A stretch of DNA of 9,680 nucleotides, from positions 1-9,680 of the forward strand of contig JALSSM010000326.1 of NCBI GenBank assembly GCA_026984275.1, read 5' to 3'. The stretch is from Gammaproteobacteria bacterium. GTDB lineage: Bacteria; Pseudomonadota; Gammaproteobacteria; CAJXQU01. The translations under genes and the position numbers were made by a program. The notes under the pieces are model-generated. The model saw nothing but the letters and a program-made list of their open reading frames with translations, was not told the origin of the DNA and did not search any database. Shown piece after piece: positions 1-6,609 of this stretch (the stretch's first letter is position 1; each line of letters opens with the position of its first letter).

Positions 1-435
1 CCGTCGGGCCATTTCCTGCTGATAAACGGCATCAAAATTTACCGGATTCAGCAGAAGTGGAGGGAAGCCACCACGTGTAACGATATCTGAAATTGCTTCT
101 CTGGCATAAGGAAACAGAATATTGGGACAGGCTGTTCCTGAGACATGGGCAAGTTGTTCTTCATTAAAACCCGATAAAGTAAAAATTCCGGCCTGTTTAA
201 CTTCGACCAGATACACTGTTCTGTCTTCGAGTTTGACTGTTACGGTGATGGTGAGCACGATTTCATGGACATTTTCATCCAGTGGTGTCGTTTCATTATG
301 CATCTGAAGATCAACTTTTGGTTCGATCTGTTCAGTGAAGACGGCCGGTGTATTGGGCGCCTCATAAGAGAGATCTTTCACATAGATTTTCTGGATTGCT
401 AACTGTGGGCCTTGTGGTTGTTGTTCGTCTGCCAT
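1..435 (-). CDS. secB: SecB protein-export chaperone (3' end cut by window edge)
   Basis: SecB is a cytoplasmic homotetrameric chaperone that keeps preproteins unfolded and delivers them to SecA. The reverse-strand translation starts MADEQQPQGPQLAIQKIYVK and carries family hallmarks: the IYVKDLSYEAPN segment near residues 17-28, a VHEIVLTITVTVK strand, VEVKQAGIF, and the strongly conserved CPNILFPYAREAISDIVTRGGFPPLLLNPVNFD block near residues 104-136. 145 codons are visible with no stop, so only about the last 5-15 residues are missing. I chose the ATG at 435 because a GGA motif lies 7 nt upstream; an in-frame ATG at 447 would add four residues but has its AAGGA almost touching the start codon. 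The neighbour yibN is on the same strand, but the usual grxC between them is absent. The identification is secure. Confidence 0.97.
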   Translation of the reverse strand, partial: MADEQQPQGPQLAIQKIYVKDLSYEAPNTPAVFTEQIEPKVDLQMHNETTPLDENVHEIVLTITVTVKLEDRTVYLVEVKQAGIFTLSGFNEEQLAHVSGTACPNILFPYAREAISDIVTRGGFPPLLLNPVNFDAVYQQEMARR

Positions 436-458
436 ACTTTTTTCCATTTCCTTACTAG

Positions 459-488
459 ATTTAACACATTAGGCAACTAAGTTGTCTA
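459..488 (-). promoter_or_regulatory. Candidate sigma70 promoter for secB
   Basis: Reading the minus strand, TAGACA (488-483, five of six matches to the -35 consensus) is followed after 18 nt by TTAAAT (464-459, four of six matches to -10). Transcription would begin near 452, just ahead of the secB ribosome binding site. The -35 lies inside a short inverted repeat (469-489). The call rests on motif matching only; secB may also be read through from yibN. Confidence 0.33.
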
Positions 489-489
489 A
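469..489. repeat. Short inverted repeat between yibN and secB
   Basis: TTAGGCAAC (469-477) and GTTGTCTAA (481-489) form a 9-bp stem with one G-T wobble around a TAA loop. No T-run follows on the minus strand, so it is not a standard terminator. It overlaps the candidate secB -35 box and could be an operator or an mRNA hairpin. Confidence 0.45.
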
Positions 490-511
490 TAAACTTAACT
501 TATTTATGCGA

Positions 512-934
512 TCATGTTGCCAGTGGCAAGCTTGATTGTTTCCAGCCTTCAATACCGCCTTTTAAGCGGTAGATTTTTTCGAAGCCAAGCTTTTTAAGAG
601 CCGTAACAGCCAGGCTGGCGGTGGTGCCTGTTTTGCAACAGATGATGACAGGATGATCGCGTAACTTTTCCAATTCAGAGGCACGGCTATCGAACTCTGA
701 AAAGGGAATATTGGTCGCATTGATAATATGCCCATCGGAAAACTCTGACTGGCTGCGAATGTCCAGCAGGATGGCTTTTTCACGATTCATTAACCGGGTT
801 GCTTCGGAAGCTTCTATTGAAGCGCCACCCTGAGTGAAATCGGTGAGCAGGTTTTTAATTAAAAGAACCAGAATGACAACGAATAATACGCACAATACAA
901 GGTGATTAGAGATGAATTCTGAAAGCTGTTCCAT
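512..934 (-). CDS. yibN: Membrane-anchored rhodanese-like protein (YibN type)
   Basis: A 140-residue protein with one N-terminal membrane segment (about residues 12-30, VLCVLFVVILVLLIKNLL) followed by a single rhodanese domain (about 42-135). Rhodanese landmarks are visible: LLDIRSQSEFSDGHIINATNIPF (56-78), the active-site loop starting at C100 (C-K-T-G-T-T) after PVIICC, and the terminal GGIEGW (126-131). C100 is the likely persulfide-bearing cysteine, and C99 lies beside it. The usual loop arginine is replaced by threonine, so the sulfur acceptor is uncertain. The domain should face the cytoplasm. The start ATG is preceded by AGGA about 7 nt upstream. The gene is divergent from gpmI and upstream of secB, as in E. 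coli and Pseudomonas, but grxC does not separate it from secB. The exact cellular role is unknown. Confidence 0.88.
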   Translation of the reverse strand: MEQLSEFISNHLVLCVLFVVILVLLIKNLLTDFTQGGASIEASEATRLMNREKAILLDIRSQSEFSDGHIINATNIPFSEFDSRASELEKLRDHPVIICCKTGTTASLAVTALKKLGFEKIYRLKGGIEGWKQSSLPLAT

Positions 935-964
935 TTATGTTCCTGTTAAAGATTTTGAAAAACA

Positions 965-980
965 GGATGAGTGATCATCC
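965..980. repeat. Perfect inverted repeat in the yibN/gpmI divergent promoter region
   Basis: GGATGA (965-970) and TCATCC (975-980) are perfect inverted copies separated by GTGA. It lies 31 bp upstream of the yibN start and 88 bp upstream of gpmI, where an operator would be expected. No confident sigma70 -35/-10 pair was found for either gene in 935-1067, and no regulator is suggested by the sequence. Confidence 0.35.
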
Positions 981-1067
981 GATAAATTACTGCTACATGA
1001 TACACTAGGTTGGCTCAGTGCCGAATACTATAACGTAATATTTTTTATTTAAAACAACGCAGAAAGA

Positions 1068-2690
1068 ATGCTAATTAAGCACAGACCCATTATTCTTATC
1101 GTCATGGACGGTTGGGGATATAGTGAATCTATTTCCTATAACGCTGTCCATAGTGCCAATAAACCCGCCTGGGAAGATTTCTGGTCAATTTATCCTCATA
1201 TGCTCCTGCGCTGTTCCGGATCAGATGTTGGTTTGCCGGATGGTCAGATGGGCAATTCTGAAGTGGGCCACATGCACATGGGCGCTGGACGCATCATCGA
1301 ACAGGATTTTACGCGTATAAAAGAAGCCATCGAGGATGGCAGCTTTTTTGAGAATGAAACCCTGATTGATGCTTTTGATCAATTAAAAAAAGAGGGTAAA
1401 GCACTCCATTTACTTGGGTTGCTTTCGCCGGGTGGTGTCCACAGCCATGAAGATCACATTTTAGCGATGATCGAGTTGGCTGCTTCTCGTGGTCTGGAAA
1501 AGATCTATCTGCATGGTTTCCTCGATGGTCGTGATACGTTACCGAAAACGGCTGGTGATTCTATCCAGCTGGTACATTCAAAATTTACCGAACTGGGCGT
1601 CGGACGTATTGCATCACTGATCGGTCGGTATTTTGCGATGGATCGGAATAATAACTGGGATAGAACACAGCTTGCTTACGATCTGATCGTTGATGGTAAA
1701 GCGGAATTCCAGAGTCCCGATCCTTTTATCGCTCTGGATATAGCCTATGATCGTGAAGAAACTGATGAATTTGTTACAGCAACATCGATAGTGCCACGGA
1801 ATGGTGAACCAGTCAGAGTAGAAGATGGTGACATGGTTCTGTTTATGAATTACCGGGCTGATCGTGCACGTCAACTGACCCGTGCTTTTATTGATAAAAA
1901 ATTTAGTTCTTTTGAACGGGAGCGTCATCCTGTCCTTTCTACGTTTATGACGCTCACACAATATAGTGAAGAGTTTGATGTGCCAGTTGCCTTTCCTCCA
2001 CACGAACTGAAAAATGTTTTCGGAGAATATATCTCTGATCTGGGTTTTCGTCAGTTACGCATCGCTGAAACTGAAAAGTACGCTCATGTGACTTTTTTCT
2101 TTAACGGCGGTGAAGAACGTGTGTTCGAGGGTGAAGATCGTATTCTGGTTCCATCACCGCATGTTGCAACCTACGATGAAAAACCGGAAATGAGTGCACA
2201 GGCGGTGACAGACAGAATGGTGGAAGCCATTTACAGTCTTAAATACGATGCAATTATCTGTAATTTTGCCAATCCGGACATGGTTGGGCATACCGGAAAT
2301 TTTGAGGCGGCAGTCAAAGCGATTGAAACGGTGGATTCCTGTATCGATCGAATTGTGGCGGCAACACAATCCATCGGTGGTGAGGTTCTTATTACGGCGG
2401 ATCATGGCAATGCTGAGCGAATGCGTAGCGTGGCAACTAAAATGGATCGAGGTGAGCCTTATACCGCTCATACGACCAGTCCTGTCCCGCTGGTTTATAT
2501 AGGTCGTCCGGCAAGTATGGTTAATTCAGGTAGCCTCGTTGATCTGGCACCAACCATGTTGTATCTGATGGGAGTTGAGATCCCACCTGAAATGACAGGG
2601 ACTCCATTAGTCAGATTAGAATCAGAACAGGATTCCAAAAGGGGGGAAACGGGTGTCAAAAGGGGAAGGCTTTCCAGTATGTTTCGATGA
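1068..2690 (+). CDS. gpmI: 2,3-bisphosphoglycerate-independent phosphoglycerate mutase
   Basis: Cytoplasmic glycolytic/gluconeogenic enzyme that interconverts 3- and 2-phosphoglycerate through a phosphoserine intermediate with two Mn ions. The 540-residue protein has the complete alkaline-phosphatase-type metal and catalytic set: D14 (VMDGWG), catalytic S64 in GNSEVGH, H125 (GGVHSHEDH), HGFLDGRDT (149-156), R187/R193 (GRYFAMDRNNNWDR), R263/R266 (NYRADRAR), K337 (TEKYAHVTFF), D404/H408 (NPDMVGHTG), D445/H446 (TADHGNAE) and H468 (YTAHTTSPVP). Family members are usually about 510-515 residues. Here the normal end near GTPLV (511-515) is followed by an extra basic tail of about 25 residues. The ATG has only a weak AGAAAGA upstream. 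The gene is divergent from yibN and heads the envC-ctpA-yibQ cluster, as in related genomes. Confidence 0.98.
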   Translation: MLIKHRPIILIVMDGWGYSESISYNAVHSANKPAWEDFWSIYPHMLLRCSGSDVGLPDGQMGNSEVGHMHMGAGRIIEQDFTRIKEAIEDGSFFENETLIDAFDQLKKEGKALHLLGLLSPGGVHSHEDHILAMIELAASRGLEKIYLHGFLDGRDTLPKTAGDSIQLVHSKFTELGVGRIASLIGRYFAMDRNNNWDRTQLAYDLIVDGKAEFQSPDPFIALDIAYDREETDEFVTATSIVPRNGEPVRVEDGDMVLFMNYRADRARQLTRAFIDKKFSSFERERHPVLSTFMTLTQYSEEFDVPVAFPPHELKNVFGEYISDLGFRQLRIAETEKYAHVTFFFNGGEERVFEGEDRILVPSPHVATYDEKPEMSAQAVTDRMVEAIYSLKYDAIICNFANPDMVGHTGNFEAAVKAIETVDSCIDRIVAATQSIGGEVLITADHGNAERMRSVATKMDRGEPYTAHTTSPVPLVYIGRPASMVNSGSLVDLAPTMLYLMGVEIPPEMTGTPLVRLESEQDSKRGETGVKRGRLSSMFR

Positions 2691-2712
2691 GAAATAACAA
2701 TTCAGTTATAAT
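2683..2712 (+). promoter_or_regulatory. Candidate promoter ahead of envC
   Basis: A perfect -10 hexamer TATAAT lies at 2707-2712 in the 76-bp gap between gpmI and envC. The only -35-like match at usable spacing is TTCGAT (2683-2688, 18-nt spacer), which is poor. The site could give envC-ctpA its own transcript independent of gpmI, but the -35 weakness makes this tentative. No intrinsic terminator was seen after gpmI. Confidence 0.33.
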
Positions 2713-2766
2713 ATACCCAAAATCAATGGCTTCGAGTATATATCGATATTATTTTGAGTTTGTCGC

Positions 2767-3966
2767 ATGATGGCTTTATCAAGAAATACATTTAAAAGCA
2801 GTTTTTTTATTCTCACCTTACTGATTATTTTTACATCGTCAGTCATGGCCGATCCTGCTACAGATGCGAGAAAAAGCACCGCTGAACTTGAAGCTCTTCG
2901 AGATCAGATCCGGAAAATAAAAAATGAAATTGATCAGGGTCGTGGGGAATCCAGCGCACTGAGAAAACAGCTTGAGCAAAGTGAAGCAGAAGTTGAGCAG
3001 GCAATCAAAGAATCCAGAGAACTGGATGAAAAGATCCGCAAACAGAAAGAAGCACTAGAAGCTCTGGAAAAGAAGCAGGATGAAAAAACCGGTGCCTTAA
3101 ATCAACACAAAGCTTTCCTCATGGAACAAATTCGTGTTGCATATATCAACCAGAATCAAAGCACTTTGAAGCTGGTTCTGAATCAGGAAAATACAGCCTC
3201 GTTTAATCGGAATATGGTTTACCATCGCTACTTTTCAGAGGCCAGGGCTCAAAAGATTGCACAGGTAAATCAGCAGATCAGTGAAATTAAAGAGCATCAG
3301 AAAGTGATTGCGCTCGAATCCGAACAGCTCCGCTTATTGCAATTTTCCCAGAAGGAAAAACGACGAAAAATTGAACAGAAAAAGAAGGAACGAGAGCGGC
3401 TCATCGCCAGGCTTGATAAACAACTTTCCAGTAAAAATGCCAGGCTGAATCGCATGCAAAAAGACGCGGAAACGTTGAATGCGCTGATCAATTCACTCAA
3501 CAAAACGGCAGCCAGGCTTGCCAGAATGGCTCGACTGGAAAAAGCAAAACGTAATGCACCCACTTTTGCGAGACTCAAAGGTAAACTGCGCTGGCCTGCT
3601 GCTGGTGGTATTATTCACCGGTATGGAACCTCTCGTAACGGCAGCTCTCTAAAATGGAAAGGTGTCCTGATCAATGCGCCTATCGGCTCTGATGTAAAAG
3701 TGATAAGCGGAGGGCGCGTAATTTTCTCCGACTGGTTTCAAAACCTTGGTCGCTTGATCATTGTTGATCATGGGGGTGGTTATATGAGTTTGTATGGGCA
3801 TAATCAGGATTTATTTCGATCAGTGGGTGATCAGGTAAAAGCTGGCGAAGTTATTGCAAGTGTCGGCAATAGTGGCGGCAGAAAAAATAGTGGTTTGTAT
3901 TTTGAAGTACGTCGAAAAGGGTCACCGGTCAATCCAGCTACATGGTGTAAAGGACAGTTTAAATAA
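2767..3966 (+). CDS. envC: EnvC-type murein hydrolase activator (degenerate M23/LytM protein)
   Basis: A periplasmic activator of septal N-acetylmuramoyl-L-alanine amidases (AmiA/AmiB in E. coli), recruited by FtsEX. The 399-residue protein has a signal peptide (about 1-28, cleavage likely after SSVMA), then a long charged coiled coil (about 34-255, rich in K/E/Q heptads), then a C-terminal LytM/M23 domain (about 275-395, LRWPAAGGIIHRYG to SPVNPATWCK). The metal-binding residues of active M23 enzymes are lost: the first His/Asp region reads WKGVLINAP, and the HxH motif reads GLYFEVR (376-382). This is the degenerate pattern of EnvC, so the protein should activate other hydrolases rather than cut peptidoglycan itself. 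The start is one of two adjacent ATGs (2767 or 2770), and no strong Shine-Dalgarno is visible. It is followed 33 bp later by ctpA. Confidence 0.94.
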   Translation: MMALSRNTFKSSFFILTLLIIFTSSVMADPATDARKSTAELEALRDQIRKIKNEIDQGRGESSALRKQLEQSEAEVEQAIKESRELDEKIRKQKEALEALEKKQDEKTGALNQHKAFLMEQIRVAYINQNQSTLKLVLNQENTASFNRNMVYHRYFSEARAQKIAQVNQQISEIKEHQKVIALESEQLRLLQFSQKEKRRKIEQKKKERERLIARLDKQLSSKNARLNRMQKDAETLNALINSLNKTAARLARMARLEKAKRNAPTFARLKGKLRWPAAGGIIHRYGTSRNGSSLKWKGVLINAPIGSDVKVISGGRVIFSDWFQNLGRLIIVDHGGGYMSLYGHNQDLFRSVGDQVKAGEVIASVGNSGGRKNSGLYFEVRRKGSPVNPATWCKGQFK

Positions 3967-3999
3967 CATCAACCAGAGCGTTGGTGTGGAGCATAATTG

Positions 4000-5289
4000 A
4001 TGAACAAAACATTTTACTTTTTAATCGCTTTTTCTTTTCTGATCGGCTATCACTCGGTACAGGCTGAGCAGCAGGCTCAAACAGCGACTCCAGTTTCCAG
4101 TTTGCCACTGGATGAGATCAGAACATTTACAGAAGTTTTCCAGAAAATCAAAGATGGTTATGTGGAAGAAGTTGATGATAAAACGCTGCTGGAAAACGCG
4201 ATCAGAGGCATGCTGGCTGGACTGGATCCACATTCAACTTATCTTGATGATACGGCTTATAAAGGCTTACAGGAAGGAACAACGGGTGAGTTTGGTGGAC
4301 TCGGTATCGAAGTTGGAATGGAGAACGGTTTTGTAAAGGTTATCTCACCAATTGATGATACTCCGGCCCAACGTGCGGGAATAAAAGCGGGTGATCTGAT
4401 TGTCAAAATGGACAATACGCCAGTTAAAGGTATGGATCTCGGCGATGCGATCAAACTGATGCGAGGCAAGGTTGGTACGGATATTACTCTGACCATTGTT
4501 CGTGAAGGGGCAGAAGCACCTTTTGATGTTGTCGTCACACGCGATATTATTACAGTTAAAAGTGTTAGAAGCAGAACACTTGAGTCAGGTTATGGCTATG
4601 TTCGGATCTCGAGTTTTCAGTCTCATACGGGTGAAGATCTGATTAAGGCGTTAAATAAACTGAAAAAAGAAAATAGCAATCATCTGAAAGGGATGATCCT
4701 GGATCTGCGAAATAATCCAGGTGGATTGTTGGGTGCGGCTGTTTCAGTTTCTGACAGTTTTCTAACGAATGGATTGATCGTTTATACACAAGGGAGGTTG
4801 GAAAATTCAGAGCTTCGATTCAATGCCAAACCTTCTGCGGCTCTTGGAAAAACGCCTCTTGTGGTTCTGGTTAATGGTGGTTCAGCATCAGCATCTGAGA
4901 TTGTTGCCGGGGCATTACAGGATCATCGTCGAGCTGTGATCATGGGGCAGCCAACTTTTGGCAAGGGATCGGTACAAACTGTTTTACCAATGAAGAATGA
5001 TACGGCAGTAAAGCTGACAACAGCCCGTTATTATACACCGTCTGGCCGTTCGATTCAGGCAGAAGGTATTCAACCGGATGTTGTGATCGAACGACTTAGA
5101 TATGAGGAAACTTCTGGGCCAAATTTACAAATTAAGGAACGTGATCTTTCTGGACATCTGACACAAGGAGAGGAAGAAAAGGATCAAAAATCAGGGAAAG
5201 AAAAAGAGTCGTTAGCAAAGGAAGACTACGAATTATACGAAGCACTCAACATGCTGAAAGGTTTGGCTTTACTTAAATCGGGGAAATAA
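4000..5289 (+). CDS. ctpA: Periplasmic carboxyl-terminal processing protease (S41, CtpA type)
   Basis: A secreted serine protease with a Ser-Lys dyad. Numbered from the ATG at 4000 (429 residues), it has a signal peptide of about 22 residues (cleavage after SVQA), an N-terminal helical region, a PDZ domain (about 95-180, including FGGLGIEV and DDTPAQRAGIKAGDLIVKM), and the S41 core. Catalytic S297 lies in NGGSASASEIVAGALQD, K322 in FGKGSVQ, and Q326 follows. The S-K spacing of 25 and K-Q spacing of 4 match the family. LDLRNNPGGLL (235-245) is also canonical. The C-terminus is a charged linker (about 385-410) and a short helix. I chose the ATG at 4000 because GGAG sits 8 nt upstream; an in-frame TTG at 3997 is only 5 nt from it. 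Placement next to envC matches Pseudomonas, where CtpA degrades cell-wall hydrolases. Substrates here are unknown. Confidence 0.95.
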   Translation: MNKTFYFLIAFSFLIGYHSVQAEQQAQTATPVSSLPLDEIRTFTEVFQKIKDGYVEEVDDKTLLENAIRGMLAGLDPHSTYLDDTAYKGLQEGTTGEFGGLGIEVGMENGFVKVISPIDDTPAQRAGIKAGDLIVKMDNTPVKGMDLGDAIKLMRGKVGTDITLTIVREGAEAPFDVVVTRDIITVKSVRSRTLESGYGYVRISSFQSHTGEDLIKALNKLKKENSNHLKGMILDLRNNPGGLLGAAVSVSDSFLTNGLIVYTQGRLENSELRFNAKPSAALGKTPLVVLVNGGSASASEIVAGALQDHRRAVIMGQPTFGKGSVQTVLPMKNDTAVKLTTARYYTPSGRSIQAEGIQPDVVIERLRYEETSGPNLQIKERDLSGHLTQGEEEKDQKSGKEKESLAKEDYELYEALNMLKGLALLKSGK

Positions 5290-5293
5290 AAAT

Positions 5294-6106
5294 TTGATTC
5301 GATACTTATGCAGGTATTTATTCGGAAGCCTGATAATTTCATCAGGCTTTTTTTTAAATACAATGGTACAGGCTGAGGAGCCTGTAATTGCGATTATTAT
5401 TGACGATATCGGCTGGCGCAAACAGGATGATCTGCATGCCCTTGAACTCCCTGGTGCTTTGACATATTCAATCCTTCCACAAACACCAAACGCAACACTT
5501 ATGAATAGAAAGGTTCATGAAAAAGGCAAGGAAGTCATGTTACACATTCCAATGGAAGCTATTAAAGATAACCACCTTCTTGGTCCGGGAGCTCTGACAA
5601 GTGATATGAGTCAGGAAGAATTTATTTCCACACTGGAAGATGATTTCAGGTCAGTACCGGATGCTGTCGGGATCAACAACCACATGGGTAGTTTACTAAC
5701 GAATCATGCACTTTCAATGCATCGACTAATGAATGCGTTACAAAGACCTGGAACACCTTTTTTTATTGATAGCAGAACGACTAATACAACATTGCCCGAA
5801 GATACTGCAAAACTCTATGGGGTGGCAAGTACTCAGCGTGATGTTTTCCTGGACAATGAGCAAAGTTCTGAAAGCATAATTAATCAGTTTAGAAAATTGG
5901 TTCATATAGCAAAAGAGAAAGGTTCCGCTTTAGCGATTGCACATCCTCATTCTGAAACTATCGAAACACTGGATTATTTGCTTTCAAATATTAAAGACTA
6001 TGGTGTTAAACTTATTACTATTACTGAGTTTATGAAAATCAGAGATAGGGGTACTTTTACATGGCACACGTCCTCGTCCCACTCGCTAACGGCTGTGAAG
6101 AACTAG
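5294..6106 (+). CDS. yibQ: Divergent polysaccharide deacetylase family protein (YibQ), TTG start
   Basis: A 270-residue exported protein of the divergent polysaccharide deacetylase family (NodB-like fold). It has a signal peptide of about 27 residues (LIRYLCRYLF, hydrophobic core, cleavage after MVQA) followed by the domain (about 29-250). Family motifs visible are IIIDDIGW (34-41, tandem Asp), HIPMEA (84-89), GINNHMGSLLT (126-136, with H130), FFIDSRTT (156-163) and AIAHPHSET (214-222). The substrate is unproven; a cell-wall polysaccharide is likely. The start is a TTG preceded by GGGGA overlapping the ctpA stop, so translation is probably coupled to ctpA. The first ATG (5362) would delete the signal peptide. 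The 3' end overlaps yajL by 46 nt. Unusually, a complete intrinsic terminator lies inside codons 11-21. Confidence 0.9.
   Translation: MIRYLCRYLFGSLIISSGFFLNTMVQAEEPVIAIIIDDIGWRKQDDLHALELPGALTYSILPQTPNATLMNRKVHEKGKEVMLHIPMEAIKDNHLLGPGALTSDMSQEEFISTLEDDFRSVPDAVGINNHMGSLLTNHALSMHRLMNALQRPGTPFFIDSRTTNTTLPEDTAKLYGVASTQRDVFLDNEQSSESIINQFRKLVHIAKEKGSALAIAHPHSETIETLDYLLSNIKDYGVKLITITEFMKIRDRGTFTWHTSSSHSLTAVKN
5326..5355 (+). terminator. Intrinsic terminator embedded in the yibQ signal-peptide codons
   Basis: AAGCCTGAT (5326-5334) pairs perfectly with ATCAGGCTT (5341-5349) across the loop AATTTC, and a T-run continues to 5355 (eight T in all from 5348). This is a canonical Rho-independent terminator for plus-strand transcription. 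It starts 32 nt after the yibQ TTG, and the reading frame stays open through it (codons for GSLIISSGFFL). It could end the gpmI-envC-ctpA transcript, or act as a gate that is opened when ribosomes translate yibQ's leader. Confidence 0.8.
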
Positions 6107-6609
6107 AAGCTATCACTATTATCGACTTGCTACGTAGAGCAGAGATCGATGTGACAACGGCAGGACTTGAGAAAGGGTCTGTCAAAGCCAGCAGGGGCGT
6201 CATTTTAATTCCTGATACTACCTTAGAAGAAGCACTGAAACAGGACTATGATATGGTGATTCTGCCGGGAGGTCTTCCTGGATCGGATTATCTTGATCAG
6301 GATCCACGAATCACTGAGTTATTAAAAAGTATGGTTTCTAAAGGCAAACCTGTCGCAGCGATCTGTGCTGCTCCCAAAGTTCTTGTGAGTGCTGGATTAC
6401 TGGAGAGCAAATCTGCTACCAGTTATCCAGGCGTATTGGATCAGATGGAAGTGCCACAAATGAATTATACTGGTAATGCTGTCACTATCGATGGAAACAT
6501 TATCACTTCCCGTGGTCCGGGTACTGCAATGGATTTTGCCTTGACCTTGATCGAAAAAATAGTTGGGAAAGAAATTCGGGATAGCGTTGAAGAAGGTCTG
6601 GTTCGATAA
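6061..6609 (+). CDS. yajL: DJ-1/PfpI family protein (YajL-like)
   Basis: A 182-residue cytoplasmic DJ-1 superfamily protein of normal length. The reactive cysteine is C102 in the nucleophile elbow AAICAAP. The conserved acidic partner is E16 (GCEELEA, equivalent to human DJ-1 E18), and LPGGLPG (68-74), TSYPG (120-124) and SRGPGTAMDFAL (150-161) follow the family pattern. YajL/DJ-1 proteins are linked to oxidative and carbonyl-stress protection; the exact chemistry (chaperone, glyoxalase or deglycase) is debated. The ATG at 6061 has AGGGG about 9 nt upstream and starts inside yibQ, overlapping it by 46 nt in a different frame, which suggests translational coupling. It is the last gene of the plus-strand cluster and converges on the TraB-family gene 19 nt away. 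Some databases call this family ThiJ; no thiamine role is implied. Confidence 0.92.
   Translation: MAHVLVPLANGCEELEAITIIDLLRRAEIDVTTAGLEKGSVKASRGVILIPDTTLEEALKQDYDMVILPGGLPGSDYLDQDPRITELLKSMVSKGKPVAAICAAPKVLVSAGLLESKSATSYPGVLDQMEVPQMNYTGNAVTIDGNIITSRGPGTAMDFALTLIEKIVGKEIRDSVEEGLVR

Noticed and set aside
122..307. 61-codon frame opposite secB
   Set aside because: It is antisense to a well-conserved gene and has no domain or ribosome binding site.
935..1067. sigma70 promoters for gpmI and yibN
   Set aside because: Several -10-like hexamers exist (TACACT 1001-1006, TATAAC 1029-1034, TAATAT 1036-1041) but none has a reasonable -35 at 16-18 nt.
1614..2003. 129-codon frame opposite gpmI
   Set aside because: It lies entirely antisense to conserved catalytic segments of gpmI, and the translation has no protein-like family features.
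3297..3578. 93-codon Ser/Phe/Leu-rich frame opposite envC
   Set aside because: It is the shadow of the Lys/Glu/Arg-rich coiled coil read on the other strand.
4257..4538. 93-codon frame opposite the ctpA PDZ region
   Set aside because: It is antisense to a conserved domain and has no supporting signals.
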